From Tipula vernalis (taxonomy: Eukaryota; Arthropoda; Insecta; Diptera; Tipulidae), in contig OY282560.1 in assembly GCA_958295665.1 (NCBI GenBank), forward strand, positions 55,056,333 to 55,120,332: 64,000 nucleotides of DNA. Reading direction: 5' to 3'. The translations under genes and the position numbers were made by a program. Below, piece after piece: positions 11,629 through 23,539 of this stretch. Every line of letters begins with the position of its first letter. Position 1 is the stretch's first letter. Under the pieces are notes generated by a model. That model searched no databases. It saw only the letters and a program-made list of their open reading frames with translations, and was not told the origin of the DNA.

Positions 11629-13508
11629 AGTTCATCCAGCTCAACCTAAACCATTGTGAGGTTGCACAGGATGCTCTAGTCCAAACAGTGCATGAAGCCA
11701 AAGTTGCTGTCGCCATCTTGTGCGAATAGTACAAAAATATGGTTGGGTGTAATTGGGAAACCGATCCAACCGGCAAAGCCGCCATATGGTCCTGTGGCAG
11801 ACGGACCATACAAGAAAGGGCTAATAACCCTGACGCAGGATTTGTGCGAGTGAAAGTTAACGGTTTGCATATCTACAGTTGTTATGCACCACCTAGTATC
11901 ACAATTGAAGACTTGACTGCTGATGCACAACTGCGAAACCCTGTTATCATTGCTGGTGACTTCAACGCTTGGGCAACTGAATGGGGAAGTAGAGATACAA
12001 ATAGAAGAGGGGTGGCACTACTCGAAGCATTTTCTCCAATAGATATTGTGGTGCACAATGCTTGTGACACACCAACTTTTCGTAAAGATAGTGCCTCCTC
12101 TTGAATGTTGACTAAATGGGAAGTCAGCGAACATTACACGCACAGCAACAACGAAGCCATATTTTTTGAAATAAAACTTCCAAGGGAAGATGGACGTATA
12201 AAACAAACAAGGAGACCGGTGGGTTGGAGGGCCAGTACGTTTGAGGCAGACCTATTTACGTTATTCCTGGATGATCCGAACCTCTTGGTGACTGCTAACG
12301 CGAAAGCGGCGCAGATGATGAATACGATCACCAACGTCTGTAATGCAACCATTGTAAAACGATTTTTAGATGGTCGTCGTCCACCAGCATACTGGTCGAC
12401 TGAGCAGATAGCAAAATTGCGCCGGATGTGCCATCATGCAAGGAGAAAATACCATTGTGCCTGGGGTACCGAGTCCTATCCTAGCCTGCACGGAACATAC
12501 TTGGATGCTCGAAAGCAATTTAAGCAGGCAATTAAGGTGAGTAAGCGTCGATGCTGGTGAAGTGGATCGTGACCCATGGGGAAGACCCTACAAAATCGTC
12601 ATGAACAGGCTCAGAAATTCCACTGCATCGCTTCCCACCTGCCCAGTGACACTAAACAGAATTCTTACCGCTTTATTCCCGCAGTAAACTGATGTGATCC
12701 CTGCCATCGGTTTAGTACCTGGCCCAGAGAAAGTTGCCCTGGTATCCAGAGAAGAGCTCGCCAGTGCGTGCCAACGATTTGGGAATCAAAAAGCTCCTGG
12801 AACTCATAATGATGAGTTCAAAAAAGTTTACAACTCATGGAGGGTTATTCCCGGAATACTGGAAGAGACAGCGTCCAGTATTGTTGCCAAAGGGTAAGAA
12901 CCCTCCAGGAGAGCCATCCTCCTACCGACCACTGTGCATGCTGGATACGGCTAGCAAAGTACTCGTCGCATAATCTACAATCGATTGGAGAAAACTGTGG
13001 AAAGGGCCGGAGATCTCGCCGAGCGGCAGTATGGTTTTCGAAAGGCTCGATCGACAACCAAGCTACAGACGGCAGAAGATGGAAGGGGGCTCTAAAAAAT
13101 ACTGCGGCGTGGTCACCCTTGTAAAGGGTCGGTGGACTTACCGTCTCCTACCATCCATCGAAAAGTGGATAAATCGGCGGCATGGCGATTTTAACTACTA
13201 CCTGACGCAGTTGTTAAGTGGGCATGGTTGTTATGGCGCATACTTTTACAGATTTAAGCATATCGATACTCCAGAGTGTCCGGCCTGCAAAGGATCACAA
13301 GAGGATATGGAACACGTTTTTTTTTCAATGTTTGCGGTTTGAGACAACCCGGAGTGAACAGCGCACAACACCTGAAAACATATCGGAACTAATGCTTGTT
13401 TCTGAAGAAACATGGAATGCTGTAAGCCACACTTCGGCGGAAGTACTGAAGGAGCTGAGACGCCTAGAGCGTGCAAGAGCAGAACAACGAACAACAAATC
13501 GTGATTAG
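11625..13508 (+). pseudogene. Family D ORF2: EEP endonuclease plus deleted RT
   Basis: ORF2 starts MKFIQLNLNHCE at 11625. The EEP domain shows IIAGDFNAWATEWGS (about 11944) and runs to about 12104, but has a TAG at 11728-11730 and a TGA at about 12102. The linker before the RT follows in frame to 12560. RT finger motifs appear at 12770-13070 (QKAPGTHNDEF, PSSYRPLCMLDTASK, ERQYGFRKARSTT). The palm is missing, and the C-terminus resumes at 13140 with PECPACKGSQEDMEHVFF. In life it would nick the target and prime reverse transcription; here it is dead. Confidence 0.7.
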
Positions 13509-13640
13509 ATAGCGGTGGCAATCTCAATCTATGGTTGAGACGCTATGGAGAATAGAGTTGAATGATTAGTCACCTCCAGGCGAAGTAATGTCTAACGATA
13601 GTTCCGCATGGAGGATGGATAAACGGGTGTGAGGTTTTTA

Positions 13641-14291
13641 GATGGTATAAATTCATCAATGTTGCTGAGATGTTTGCCACCATCAAAGCTTCGTCTTGTT
13701 GAAGATTTTCCTCATATTATTTTAAATCATCATTTCCAATCTCGAAATTCATTATACTCGGTGAAGGAATAGCAGAGTTCCAACCTACTGGGCCATATTC
13801 CAGAACATCGCACGTGTAAAATTCTTCTAAAATCCATTAAGAAAAAAAAAGAAAAATGAGAAAAAGCAGAAATAGGTAAGTTCTATCATACTTAGCCAAA
13901 TTCTAAAATTTCATCTAAAAATCATTTTAGAAACCTATTTCCAACGCACAAGCCGAATTTCATCATAATCGGTTGAGAAATAAGAAACTTCCTTCATTCT
14001 TGGTCACATTCTTTGGTTCACTAAACCCCAAACTCAATACCCAACTCAATATTTACAGCAGGTATTTTAGGTCAATTCGCATGGCAGGTCCCCTTACCCT
14101 CTTGACGCACAGATTCCAAAAGCTTTTCAAATCTCGGCCTTGACCATAGAAACAGATTGGCAAAAAAAAAAATTCTAAATCGAACAAGCCGTTCTCGAGA
14201 TACTATGGGTACAGACAACAGACAAACAGACATTCAGACATCCAGACAGACGGATGGACATTTTTTTTTTTGTTGCTTTTTTAGACACGTC
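13641..14291. other. Non-coding stretch with ACAGACA-rich microsatellite
   Basis: No gene is visible. 13725-14060 contains two loosely similar modules (AAATTTCATC..AATCGGTTGAG type), a kind of sequence common in dispersed insect repeats. 14211-14255 is an ACAGACA-rich simple repeat ending in a T-run. Confidence 0.5.
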
Positions 14292-14299
14292 GAGAAAAG
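14292..14299. repeat. Left 8-bp target-site duplication (GAGAAAAG)
   Basis: It is identical to 21718-21725, immediately outside the inverted termini of the foldback element. Confidence 0.85.
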
Positions 14300-14600
14300 A
14301 CGTACGTGAAGTTTGTCCTAAGTTGCCTTAAGTTGTCCTAAGTTGTCCTAAGTATGTCCTAAGTTTTTTTAAATGTGTTGGTGTAAAAGTTTCGTTATTA
14401 CGAATTTATTTAATTCATATTGAAATAATAAAAATTATGCTTAAGATTATTTACTCAAACAAATTAAATTTACATTTTTTCTATGTCGCGAAATATTCTG
14501 ATGGTGAATGTATAAGATCAGATCATTTTCCAAAAACTGAGAAACTGGCAGAAAACCCGTGTTTAATCGTGTTTGTTTGTGAATTTTCTTGAGAAAATCC
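14300..14600 (+). repeat. Left terminal inverted repeat of the foldback element
   Basis: It carries five tandem near-copies of TTGTCCTAAG at 14312-14364, then unique sequence shared with the right arm. An extra segment of about 35 bp (about 14473-14508) is absent from the right arm. It merges into the first satellite monomer at about 14580. Confidence 0.85.
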
Positions 14601-15109
14601 TAGGAAGCGGCCACCAAAATGCTCTCCCTATATTTTAGGCTGTCGTAAGGTTTTATCTATTCGAAAAATATTTCACTTGTGAAAAAAATAGGGGATTAGG
14701 GTATTTAGGAAAACCATGTTTGACATAATCTCTTATGATATATCGAATATATGTATAAATGATTTTCCGAATTTTCTTGAGAAAATCCTAGGATGCGGCC
14801 ATTACAATGCAATATTTTTTAAGCTGTCGTAAGGCCTCATTTATTCGAAAAATATTTCACTTTTGAAAAAAGTAGAGGATTAGGGTATCTAGGACAACCA
14901 TGTTTGATATAACCTCTTATGATATATTGAATATATGTATAAATCATTTTCTGAATTTTCTTGAGAAAATCATAGGAAGCGGCCACCAAAATGCCCTATA
15001 TTTTAAGTTGTCGTAAGGTCTTATATATTCGATAAATATTTCACTTTTGAAAAAAGTAGAGGATTAGGGTATTTAGAAAAACCATGTTTGACATAACGTC
15101 TTATATATC
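14580..15109 (-). repeat. 184-bp satellite, minority orientation, about 2.9 monomers
   Basis: Monomers repeat at AAATCCTAGGA.GCGGCC (about 14596, 14782, 14966). They are inverted relative to the main array, and the switch occurs at about 15110. Confidence 0.9.
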
Positions 15110-18100
15110 AAATTCCCTAATCCCCTACTATTTTCAAAAGTGAAATATTTTTCGAATAGATAAGACCTTACGACAGCTTAAAATATAGGGTATTTTGGTG
15201 GCCGCTTCCTAGGATTTTCTCAAGAAAATTCGGAAAATCATTTATACATATATTCGATATATCATAAGAGGTTATGTCAAACATGGTTGTCCTAAATATC
15301 CTAATCCCCTGCTTTTTTCAAAAGTGAAATATTTTTCGAATAGATAAGACCTTACGACAACTTAAAATATAGGGCATTTTGGTGGCCGCTTTCTAGGATT
15401 TTCTCAAGAAAATTCAGAAAATCATTTATACATATATTCGATATATCATAAGAGGTTATGTCAAACATGGTTGTCCTAAATATCCTAATCCCCTGCTTTT
15501 TTCAAAAGTGAAATATTTTTCGAATAGATAAGACCTTACGACAACTTAAAATATAGGGCATTTTGGTGGCCGCTTTCTAGGATTTTCTCAAGAAAATTCA
15601 GAAAATCATTTATACATATATTCGATATATCATAAGAGGTTATGTCAAACATGGTTGTCCTAAATACCCTAATCCCCTACTTTTTTCAAAAGTGAAATAT
15701 TTTTCGAATAGTGAAGACCTTACGACAACTTAAAATATAGGGCATTTTAGTGGCAACTTCCTAGGATTTTCTCAAGAAAATTCGGAAAATCATTTATACA
15801 TATATTCGATATATCATAAGAGATTATGTCAAACATGGTTGTCCTAAATATCCTAATCCCCTACTTTTTTCAAAAGTGAAATATTTTTCGAATAGATAAG
15901 ACCTTACGACAGCTTAAAATATAGGGCATTTTGGTGGCCGCTTCCTAGGGTTTTCTCAAGAAAATTAGGAAAATCATTTATACATATATTCGATATATCA
16001 TAAGAGGTTATGTCAAACATGGTTGTCCTAAATATCCTAATCCCCTGCTTTTTTCACAAGTGAAATATTTTTCGAATAGATAAGACCTTACGACAGCTTA
16101 AAATATAGGGCATTTTGGTGGCCGCTTCCTAGGGTTTTCTCAAGAAAATTAGGAAAATCATTTATACATATATTCGATATATCATAAGAGTTTATGTCAA
16201 ACATGGTTGTCCTAAATACCCTAATCCCCTACTTTTTTCAAAACTGAAATATTTTTCGAATAGATAAGACCTTACGACAACTTAAAATATAGGGCATTTT
16301 GGTGGCCGCTTTCTAGGATTTTCTCAAGAAAATTCGGAAAATCATTTATACATATATTCGATATATCATAAGAGGTTATGTCAAACATGGTTGTCCTAAA
16401 TACCCTAATCCCCTACTTTTTTCAAAAGTGAAATATTTTTCGAATAGTGAAGACCTTACGACAACTTAAAATATAGGGTATTTTGGTGGCAACTTCCTAG
16501 GATTTTCTCAAGAAAATTCGGAAAATCATTTATACATATATTCGATATATCATAAGAGATTATGTCAAACATGGTTGTCCTAAATATCCTAATCCCCTAC
16601 TTTTTTCAAAAGTGAAATATTTTTCGAATAGATAAGACCTTACGACAGCTTAAAATTTAAAGCATTTTGGTAACCGCTTCCTAGGATTTTCTCAAGAAAA
16701 TTCGGAAAATCATTTATACATATATTCGATATATCATAAGAGGTTATGTCAAACATGGTTGTCCTAAATACCCTAATCCCCTACTTTTTTCAAAAGTGAA
16801 ATATTTTTCGAATAGATAAGACCTTACGACAACTTAAAATATAGGGCATTTTGGTGGCCGCTTTCTAGGATTTTTTCAAGAAAATTCGGAAAATCATTTA
16901 TACATATATTCGATATATCATAAGAGGTTATGTCAAACATGGTTGTCCTAAATATCCTAATCCCCTACTTTTTTCACAAGTGAAATATTTTTCGAATAGA
17001 TAAGACCTTACGACAATTTAAAATATAGGGCATTTTGGTGGCCCCTTCCTAGGATTTTCTCAAGAAAATTCAGAAAATCATTTATACATATATTCGATAT
17101 ATCATAAGAGTTTATGTCAAACATGGTTTTCCTAAATACCCTAATCCCCTACTTTTTTTAAAACTGAAATATTTTTCGAATAGATAAGACCTTACGACAA
17201 CTTAAAATATAGGGCATTTTGGTGGCCGCTTCCTAAGATTTTCTCAAGAAAATTCAGAAAATCATTTATACATATATTCGATATATCATAAGAGTTTATG
17301 TCAAACATGGTTTTTACCTAAATACCTTAATCCCCTACTTTTTTCAAAAGTGAAATATTTTTCGAATAGATAAGACCTTACGACAACTTAAAATATAGGG
17401 CATTTTGGTGGCCGCTTTCTAGGATTTTCTCAAGAAAATTCGGAAAATCATTTATACATATATTCGATATATCATAAGAGTTTATGTCAAACATGGTTTT
17501 CCTAAATACCCTAATCCCCTACTTTTTTCAAAAGTGAAATATTTTTCGAATAGATAAGACCTTACGACAACTTAAAATATAGGGCATTTTGGTGGCCGCT
17601 TCCTAAGATTTTCTCAAGAAAATTCGGAAAATCATTTATACATATATTCGATATATCATAAGAGGTTATGTCAAACATGGTTGTCCTAAATACCCTAATC
17701 CCCTACTTTTTTCAAAAGTGAAATATTTTTCGAATAGTGAAGACCTTACGACAACTTAAAATATAGGGCATTTTGGTGGCCGCTTCCTAGGATTTTCTCA
17801 AGAAAATTCGGAAAATCATTTATACATATATTCGATATATCATAAGAGTTTATGTCAAACATGGTTTTCCTAAATACCCTAATCCCCTACTTTTTTCAAA
17901 AGTGAAATATTTTTCGAATAGATAAGACCTTACGACAACTTAAAATATAGGGCATTTTGGTGGCCGCTTTCTAGGGTTTTCTCAAGAAAATTCGGAAAAT
18001 CATTTATACATATATTCGATATATCATAAGAGATTATGTCAAACATGGTTGTCCTAAATATCCTAATCCCCTACTTTTTTCAAAAGTGAAATATTTTTCG

Positions 18101-21100
18101 AATAGTGAAGACCTTACGACCGCTTAAAATATAGGGCATTTTGGTGGCCGCTTCCTAAGATTTTCTCAAGAAAATTCAGAAAATCATTTATACATATATT
18201 CGATATATCATAAGAGTTTATGTCAAACATGGTTGTCCTAAATACCCTAATCCCCTACTTTTTTCAAAAGTGAAATATTTTTCGAATAGTGAAGACCTTA
18301 CGACAACTTAAAATATAGGGCATTTTGGTGGCCGCTTCCTAGGATTTGCTCAAGAAAATTCGGAAAATCATTTATACATATATTCGATATATCATAAGAG
18401 ATTATGTCAAACATGGTTGTCCTAAATATCCTAATCCCCTACTTTTTTCAAAAGTGAAATATTTTTCGAATAGTGAAGACCTTACGACCGCTTAAAATAT
18501 AGGGCATTTTGGTGGCCGCTTCCTAAGATTTTCTCAAGAAAATTCAGAAAATCATTTATACATATATTCGATATATCATAAGAGTTTATGTCAAACATGG
18601 TTTTCCTAAATACCTTAATCCCCTACTTTTTTCAAAAGTGAAATATTTTTCGAATAGATAAGACCTTACGACAACTTAAAATATAGGGCATTTTGGTGGC
18701 CGCTTTCTAGGATTTTCTCAAGAAAATTCGGAAAATCATTTATACATATATTCGATATATCATAAGAGTTTATGTCAAACATGGTTGTCCTAAATACCCT
18801 AATCCCCTACTTTTTTCAAAAGTGAAATATTTTTCGAATAGATAAGACCTTACGACAACTTAAAATATAGGGCATTTTGGTGGCCGCTTTCTAGGGTTTT
18901 CTCAAGAAAATTCGGAAAATCATTTATACATATATTCGATATATCATAAGAGGTTATGTCAAACATGGTTGTCCTAAATACCCTAATCCCCTACTTTTTT
19001 CAAAAGTGAAATATTTTTCGAATAGTGAAGACCTTACGACAACTTAAAATATAGGGCATTTTGGTGGCCGCTTCCTAGGATTTTCTCAAGAAAATTCGGA
19101 AAATCATTTATACATATATTCGATATATCATAAGAGTTTATGTCAAACATGGTTTTCCTAAATACCCTAATCCCCTACTTTTTTCAAAAGTGAAATATTT
19201 TTCGAATAGATAAGACCTTACGACAACTTAAAATATAGGGCATTTTGGTGGCCGCTTTCTAGGGTTTTCTCAAGAAAATTCGGAAAATCATTTATACATA
19301 TATTCGATATATCATAAGAGGTTATGTCAAACATGGTTGTCCTAAATACCCTAATCCCCTACTTTTTTCAAAAGTGAAATATTTTTCGAATAGTGAAGAC
19401 CTTACGACAACTTAAAATATAGGGCATTTTGGTGGCCGCTTCCTAGGATTTTCTCAAGAAAATTCGGAAAATCATTTATACATATATTCGATATATCATA
19501 AGAGTTTATGTCAAACATGGTTGTCCTAAATACCCTAATCCCCTACTTTTTTCAAAAGTGAAATATTTTTCGAATAGTGAAGACCTTACGACAACTTAAA
19601 ATATAGGGCATTTTGGTGGCCGCTTTCTAGGATTTTCTCAAGAAAATTCGGAAAATCATTTATACATATATTCGATATATCATAAGAGTTTATGTCAAAC
19701 ATGGTTTTCCTAAATACCCTAATCCCCTACTTTTTTCAAAAGTGAAATATTTTTCGAATAGATAAGACCTTACGACAACTTAAAATATAGGGCATTTTGG
19801 TGGCCGCTTTCTAGGGTTTTCTCAAGAAAATTCGGAAAATCATTTATACATATATTCGATATATCATAAGAGGTTATGTCAAACATGGTTGTCCTAAATA
19901 CCCTAATCCCCTACTTTTTTCGAAAGTGAAATATTTTTCGAATAGTAAAGACCTTACGACAACTTAAAATATAGGGCATTTTGGTGGCCGCTTCCTAGGA
20001 TTTTCTCAAGAAAATTCGGAAAATCATTTATACATATATTCGATATATCATAAGAGTTTATGTCAAACATGGTTTTCCTAAATACCCTAATCCCCTACTT
20101 TTTTCAAAAGTGAAATATTTTTCGAATAGATAAGACCTTACGACAACTTAAAATATAGGGCATTTTGGTGGCCGCTTTCTAGGGTTTTCTCAAGAAAATT
20201 CGGAAAATCATTTATACATATATTCGATATATCATAAGAGTTTATGTCAAACATGGTTGTCCTAAATACCCTAATCCCCTACTTTTTTCAAAAGTGAAAT
20301 ATTTTTCGAATAGTGAAGACCTTACGACAACTTAAAATATAGGGCATTTTGGTGGCCGCTTCCTAGGATTTTCTCAAGAAAATTCGGAAAATCATTTATA
20401 CATATATTCGATATATCATAAGAGATTATGTCAAACATGGTTGTCCTAAATATCCTAATCCCCTACTTTTTTCAAAAGTGAAATATTTTTCGAATAGATA
20501 AGACCCTACGACAACTTAAAATATAGGGCATTTTGGTGGCCGCTTCCTAGGATTTTCTCAAGAAAATTCAGAAAATCATTTATACATATATTCGATATAT
20601 CATAAGAGATTATGTCAAACATGGTTGTCCTAAATACCCTAATCCCCTACTTTTTTCAAAACTGAAATATTTTTCGAATAGATAAGACCTTACGACAACT
20701 TAAAATATAGGGCATTTTGGTGGCCGCTTTCTAGGGTTTTCTCAAGAAAATTCGGAAAATCATTTATACATATATTCGATATATCATAAGAGTTTATGTC
20801 AAACATGGTTGTCCTAAATACCCTAATCCCCTACTTTTTTCAAAAGTGAAATATTTTTCGAATAGTGAAGACCTTACGACAACTTAAAATATAGGGCATT
20901 TTGGTGGCCGCTTCCTAGGATTTTCTCAAGAAAATTCGGAAAATCATTTATACATATATTCGATATATCATAAGAGATTATGTCAAACATGGTTGTCCTA
21001 AATATCCTAATCCCCTACTTTTTTCAAAAGTGAAATATTTTTCGAATAGATAAGACCTTACGACAATTTAAAATATAGGGCATTTTGGTGGCCCTTTCCT

Positions 21101-21350
21101 AGGATTTTCTCAAGAAAATTCGGAAAATCATTTATACATATATTCGATATATCATAAGAGATTATGTCAAACATGGTTGTCCTAAATATCCTAATCCCCT
21201 ACTTTTTTCAAAAGTGAAATATTTTTCGAATAGATAAGACCTAACGACAACTTAAAATATAGGGCATTTTGGTGGCCGCTTCCTAGGATTTTCTCAAGAA
21301 AATTCGGAAAATCATTTATACATATATTCGATATATCATAAGAGTTTATG
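15110..21350 (+). repeat. 184-bp satellite, main array, about 34 monomers
   Basis: The marker CATTTATACATATATTCG recurs at exact 184-bp steps (15423, 15607, 15791, 15975, 16159, 16343 and onward). Each monomer holds two short inverted repeats, ACTTTT-ttc-AAAAGT and TTTTCT-ca-AGAAAA. Diagnostic variants (GATAAGACC/GTGAAGACC, CTTCCTAGGA/CTTTCTAGGG, GGTTATG/GTTTATG) alternate along much of 17500-20400, giving a 368-bp dimeric higher-order pattern. A small insertion sits at about 17310. Confidence 0.95.
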
Positions 21351-21404
21351 TAATAAGATATATCATAAGAGTTTATGAAATATTTTTCGAATAGATAAGA
21401 TCTT

Positions 21405-21717
21405 ATGACAACTTAGAATTGTGCACATTTTGGTGGCTAGTTTCTAGGATTTTCTCAAGAAAATTCACAAACAAACTCGATTAAACACGGGTTTTCTGCC
21501 AGTTTCTCAATTTTTGGAAAATGATCTGATCTTATACTTATTATTAAATTTAATTTGTTTGAGTAAATAATTTTAAGCATAATTTTTATTATTTCAATAT
21601 GAATTAAATAAATTCGTAATAACGAAACTTTTACACGAACACATTTAAAAAAACTTAGGACATACTTAGGACAACTTAGGACAACTTAAGGCAACTTAGG
21701 ACAAACTTCACGTACGT
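21405..21717 (-). repeat. Right terminal inverted repeat of the foldback element
   Basis: It is the reverse complement of the left arm, including all five CTTAGGACAA-type subterminal copies at 21653-21705. Between 21350 and 21405 lies a scrambled partial monomer. Confidence 0.85.
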
Positions 21718-21725
21718 GAGAAAAG
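21718..21725. repeat. Right 8-bp target-site duplication (GAGAAAAG)
   Basis: It is identical to 14292-14299. Confidence 0.85.
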
Positions 21726-23510
21726 TGGTTTTGGACCAACAAAATTGTTCTTTTTAAACTACTAGTACCACTTCGTCTCGTGAAATAATGGCAACAACGC
21801 ATTTACCACCCTTGTGACATAAATAACTAATTCGACTTTTATATCATAATAAGGTTTTTTAATGCAATAAAGCAAATTGGATGGCCATTTATGGGACCAT
21901 GATATTTTGCAGTCAAATTAATTCCTCTAGAATGTATTATGGAAGAAGGAACTGTAAGTCTGTTACCTGCCAAATATCAATGTAGTTTGTCTAGTTGGTT
22001 TTTAACCAATCCGATTTTTACAACATAATTTCTTATGTTCTGCCATGTAAAATTTATGTAGACTACATGTAATGAATTTTTTTTTTACCATGCTAGTCTC
22101 TCTTGAAAGAAGCTTTACATAACGTTTAATTAATATTTTGTTAATCTCAAATAAAACTTTAATTATAAAAGACAAAAACGTTATTTAGGCATCTATACGG
22201 CAAATTTATCAAACCGTAATGAAATTATTGGCATTTATAAATACATACTCGTAGGTCGGTCTGTTTGATTTTTGTCTACGGTGTGATGTATAAAAAAATC
22301 TTTTATTAGAACCCTATTGTTGTGCAATTACATTACCAATTAAAATTTCACGGTATAAATTACGAAGTACGTCAATTATTTTTTGCATAAAAACAGAATT
22401 GATTGGTACACGACCATTATTCTGGCTCAATGCATATAACAATTTGAACATAATTGAAGTCCATTGATTAGTGAGTGTTGAACCTAACTTGTATGTATAA
22501 TGATTTTTATGCGATTTTCATCATCCAACTACATAATCGAGTTACTCGAACATGTAATCAGAATTAATTACGAGAGATATATCGATCCAACGCAAAAATC
22601 TTGCCACATGTCTTATGCTCTACTTTTATGTAATTCTCGTTCTTCTTTCACGCAATACACATATGTACGTACATCCATAAAATATGTTATTTAACCTTTG
22701 CGATGTAGTACAAAAAAAAATTGTCAAGGCTGATAATTTAAATTAGTTTTATACCATAAATTTGATTTAAATAGTTTCGATTAGTAGCGCTTACAGTAAA
22801 TCATTTTTTGTTGGTACATATAGTACGTATATAAATCTCAGATCGCAAGCAGCATAATGTAATTCAGGATTATTCTATATTGACTTTGACTTGATGAAGT
22901 CAATTTAACAAGAGAATAGAAAATCACGTGTTTGTATAAATGCTTTCTAGAAACTGTTAAATGATTTATTGAACCTTCATTTTGTTAGATTCGCTCCACG
23001 TTATAGAGAAGAACGAGAATAACGGAATTACCTTTCGGGTGATATATTGAAATGGAATTTAATTTTTATGTTTTTTTGTAACATAATCATGTTTAATCCA
23101 AATCCCATAGATACGTAAGTATATTAGTAAATCACATGTATGAGTTTTCAGAATTTATGGTTAAGGTTAATATCTGGAAATTTAACGGGTAAAATATATG
23201 AGTTAGATGTGTTTGTAAACCTATGCGTAAGATGGAGATGTTATATTCGTAATGATTTAAAAAAACTGTTGCCTGAATTCGAGATGCTTTGTATGAGTCG
23301 ATGATTTTAAGGAATTATATTCCTTCGTATTGCAACAAACGCATATTCGCCTGGATGAACGCATCCCAAAGAATTTACATCATCCAATTCATCGAACCAA
23401 TTTGAATATAATTTAAAATGTAATTCGCTAGATTAAACTGGTTATTTGCTATGTAAGTGATAAAATAAAGTTAGCCTAGACAGCTTTTTGGTACAATTGA
23501 AATTGGAAGT
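21726..23510. other. AT-rich intergenic stretch, no supported gene
   Basis: The only longish open frame (22500-22694) has no recognisable features. One isolated TTGACTTTGACTTGA (about 22879), matching the minisatellite unit at 6186-9060, occurs here. Confidence 0.5.
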
Positions 23511-23539
23511 ATTTCCATTTATTTAAGGTCAATAAATGG

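Larger units (their letters stand above)
9900..13640 (+). mobile_element. Non-LTR retrotransposon family D, internally deleted
   Basis: It holds a gag-like ORF1 with a CCHC region, then an ORF2 with an endonuclease-exonuclease-phosphatase (EEP) domain, part of the RT and a C-terminal Cys/His segment. ORF1 and ORF2 meet in an ATGA overlap at 11625-11628. The RT is cut near 13085: the fingers run straight into the C-terminal Cys/His region, so the palm with its YADD box is missing. Many stops and frameshifts show it is old. The lineage looks R1- or I-related; I cannot fix it by eye. Both ends are approximate. Confidence 0.7.
14300..21717. mobile_element. Satellite-filled foldback-like DNA transposon, non-autonomous
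   Basis: The element is 7,418 bp with ends ACGTACGTGAAG...CTTCACGTACGT, flanked by an 8-bp duplication. The outer 173 bp of both arms match in inverted orientation with two mismatches (14393 and 14448 region), and similarity continues for roughly another 100 bp. The interior is nearly all 184-bp satellite: about 2.9 monomers in one orientation, then about 34 in the other. No coding sequence is present, so a transposase must act in trans. Eight-bp duplications are known for the hAT and P superfamilies. Long arms with internal tandem repeats recall Drosophila FB and Galileo elements, but I recognise neither family here. The clean duplication and matching arms suggest recent insertion. Confidence 0.85.

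Noticed and set aside
15110..21350. CRISPR-like array
   Set aside because: The whole 184-bp unit is repeated with no unique spacers, the context is eukaryotic, and there are no cas genes.
15110..21350. Heat-shock-element-like GAA/TTC units in the satellite monomer
   Set aside because: Only two properly spaced units occur per monomer (GAAAATTC); the third position does not fit, so no functional claim is made.
22500..22694. 64-codon open frame
   Set aside because: AT-rich surroundings and no recognisable features; it is within chance expectation.
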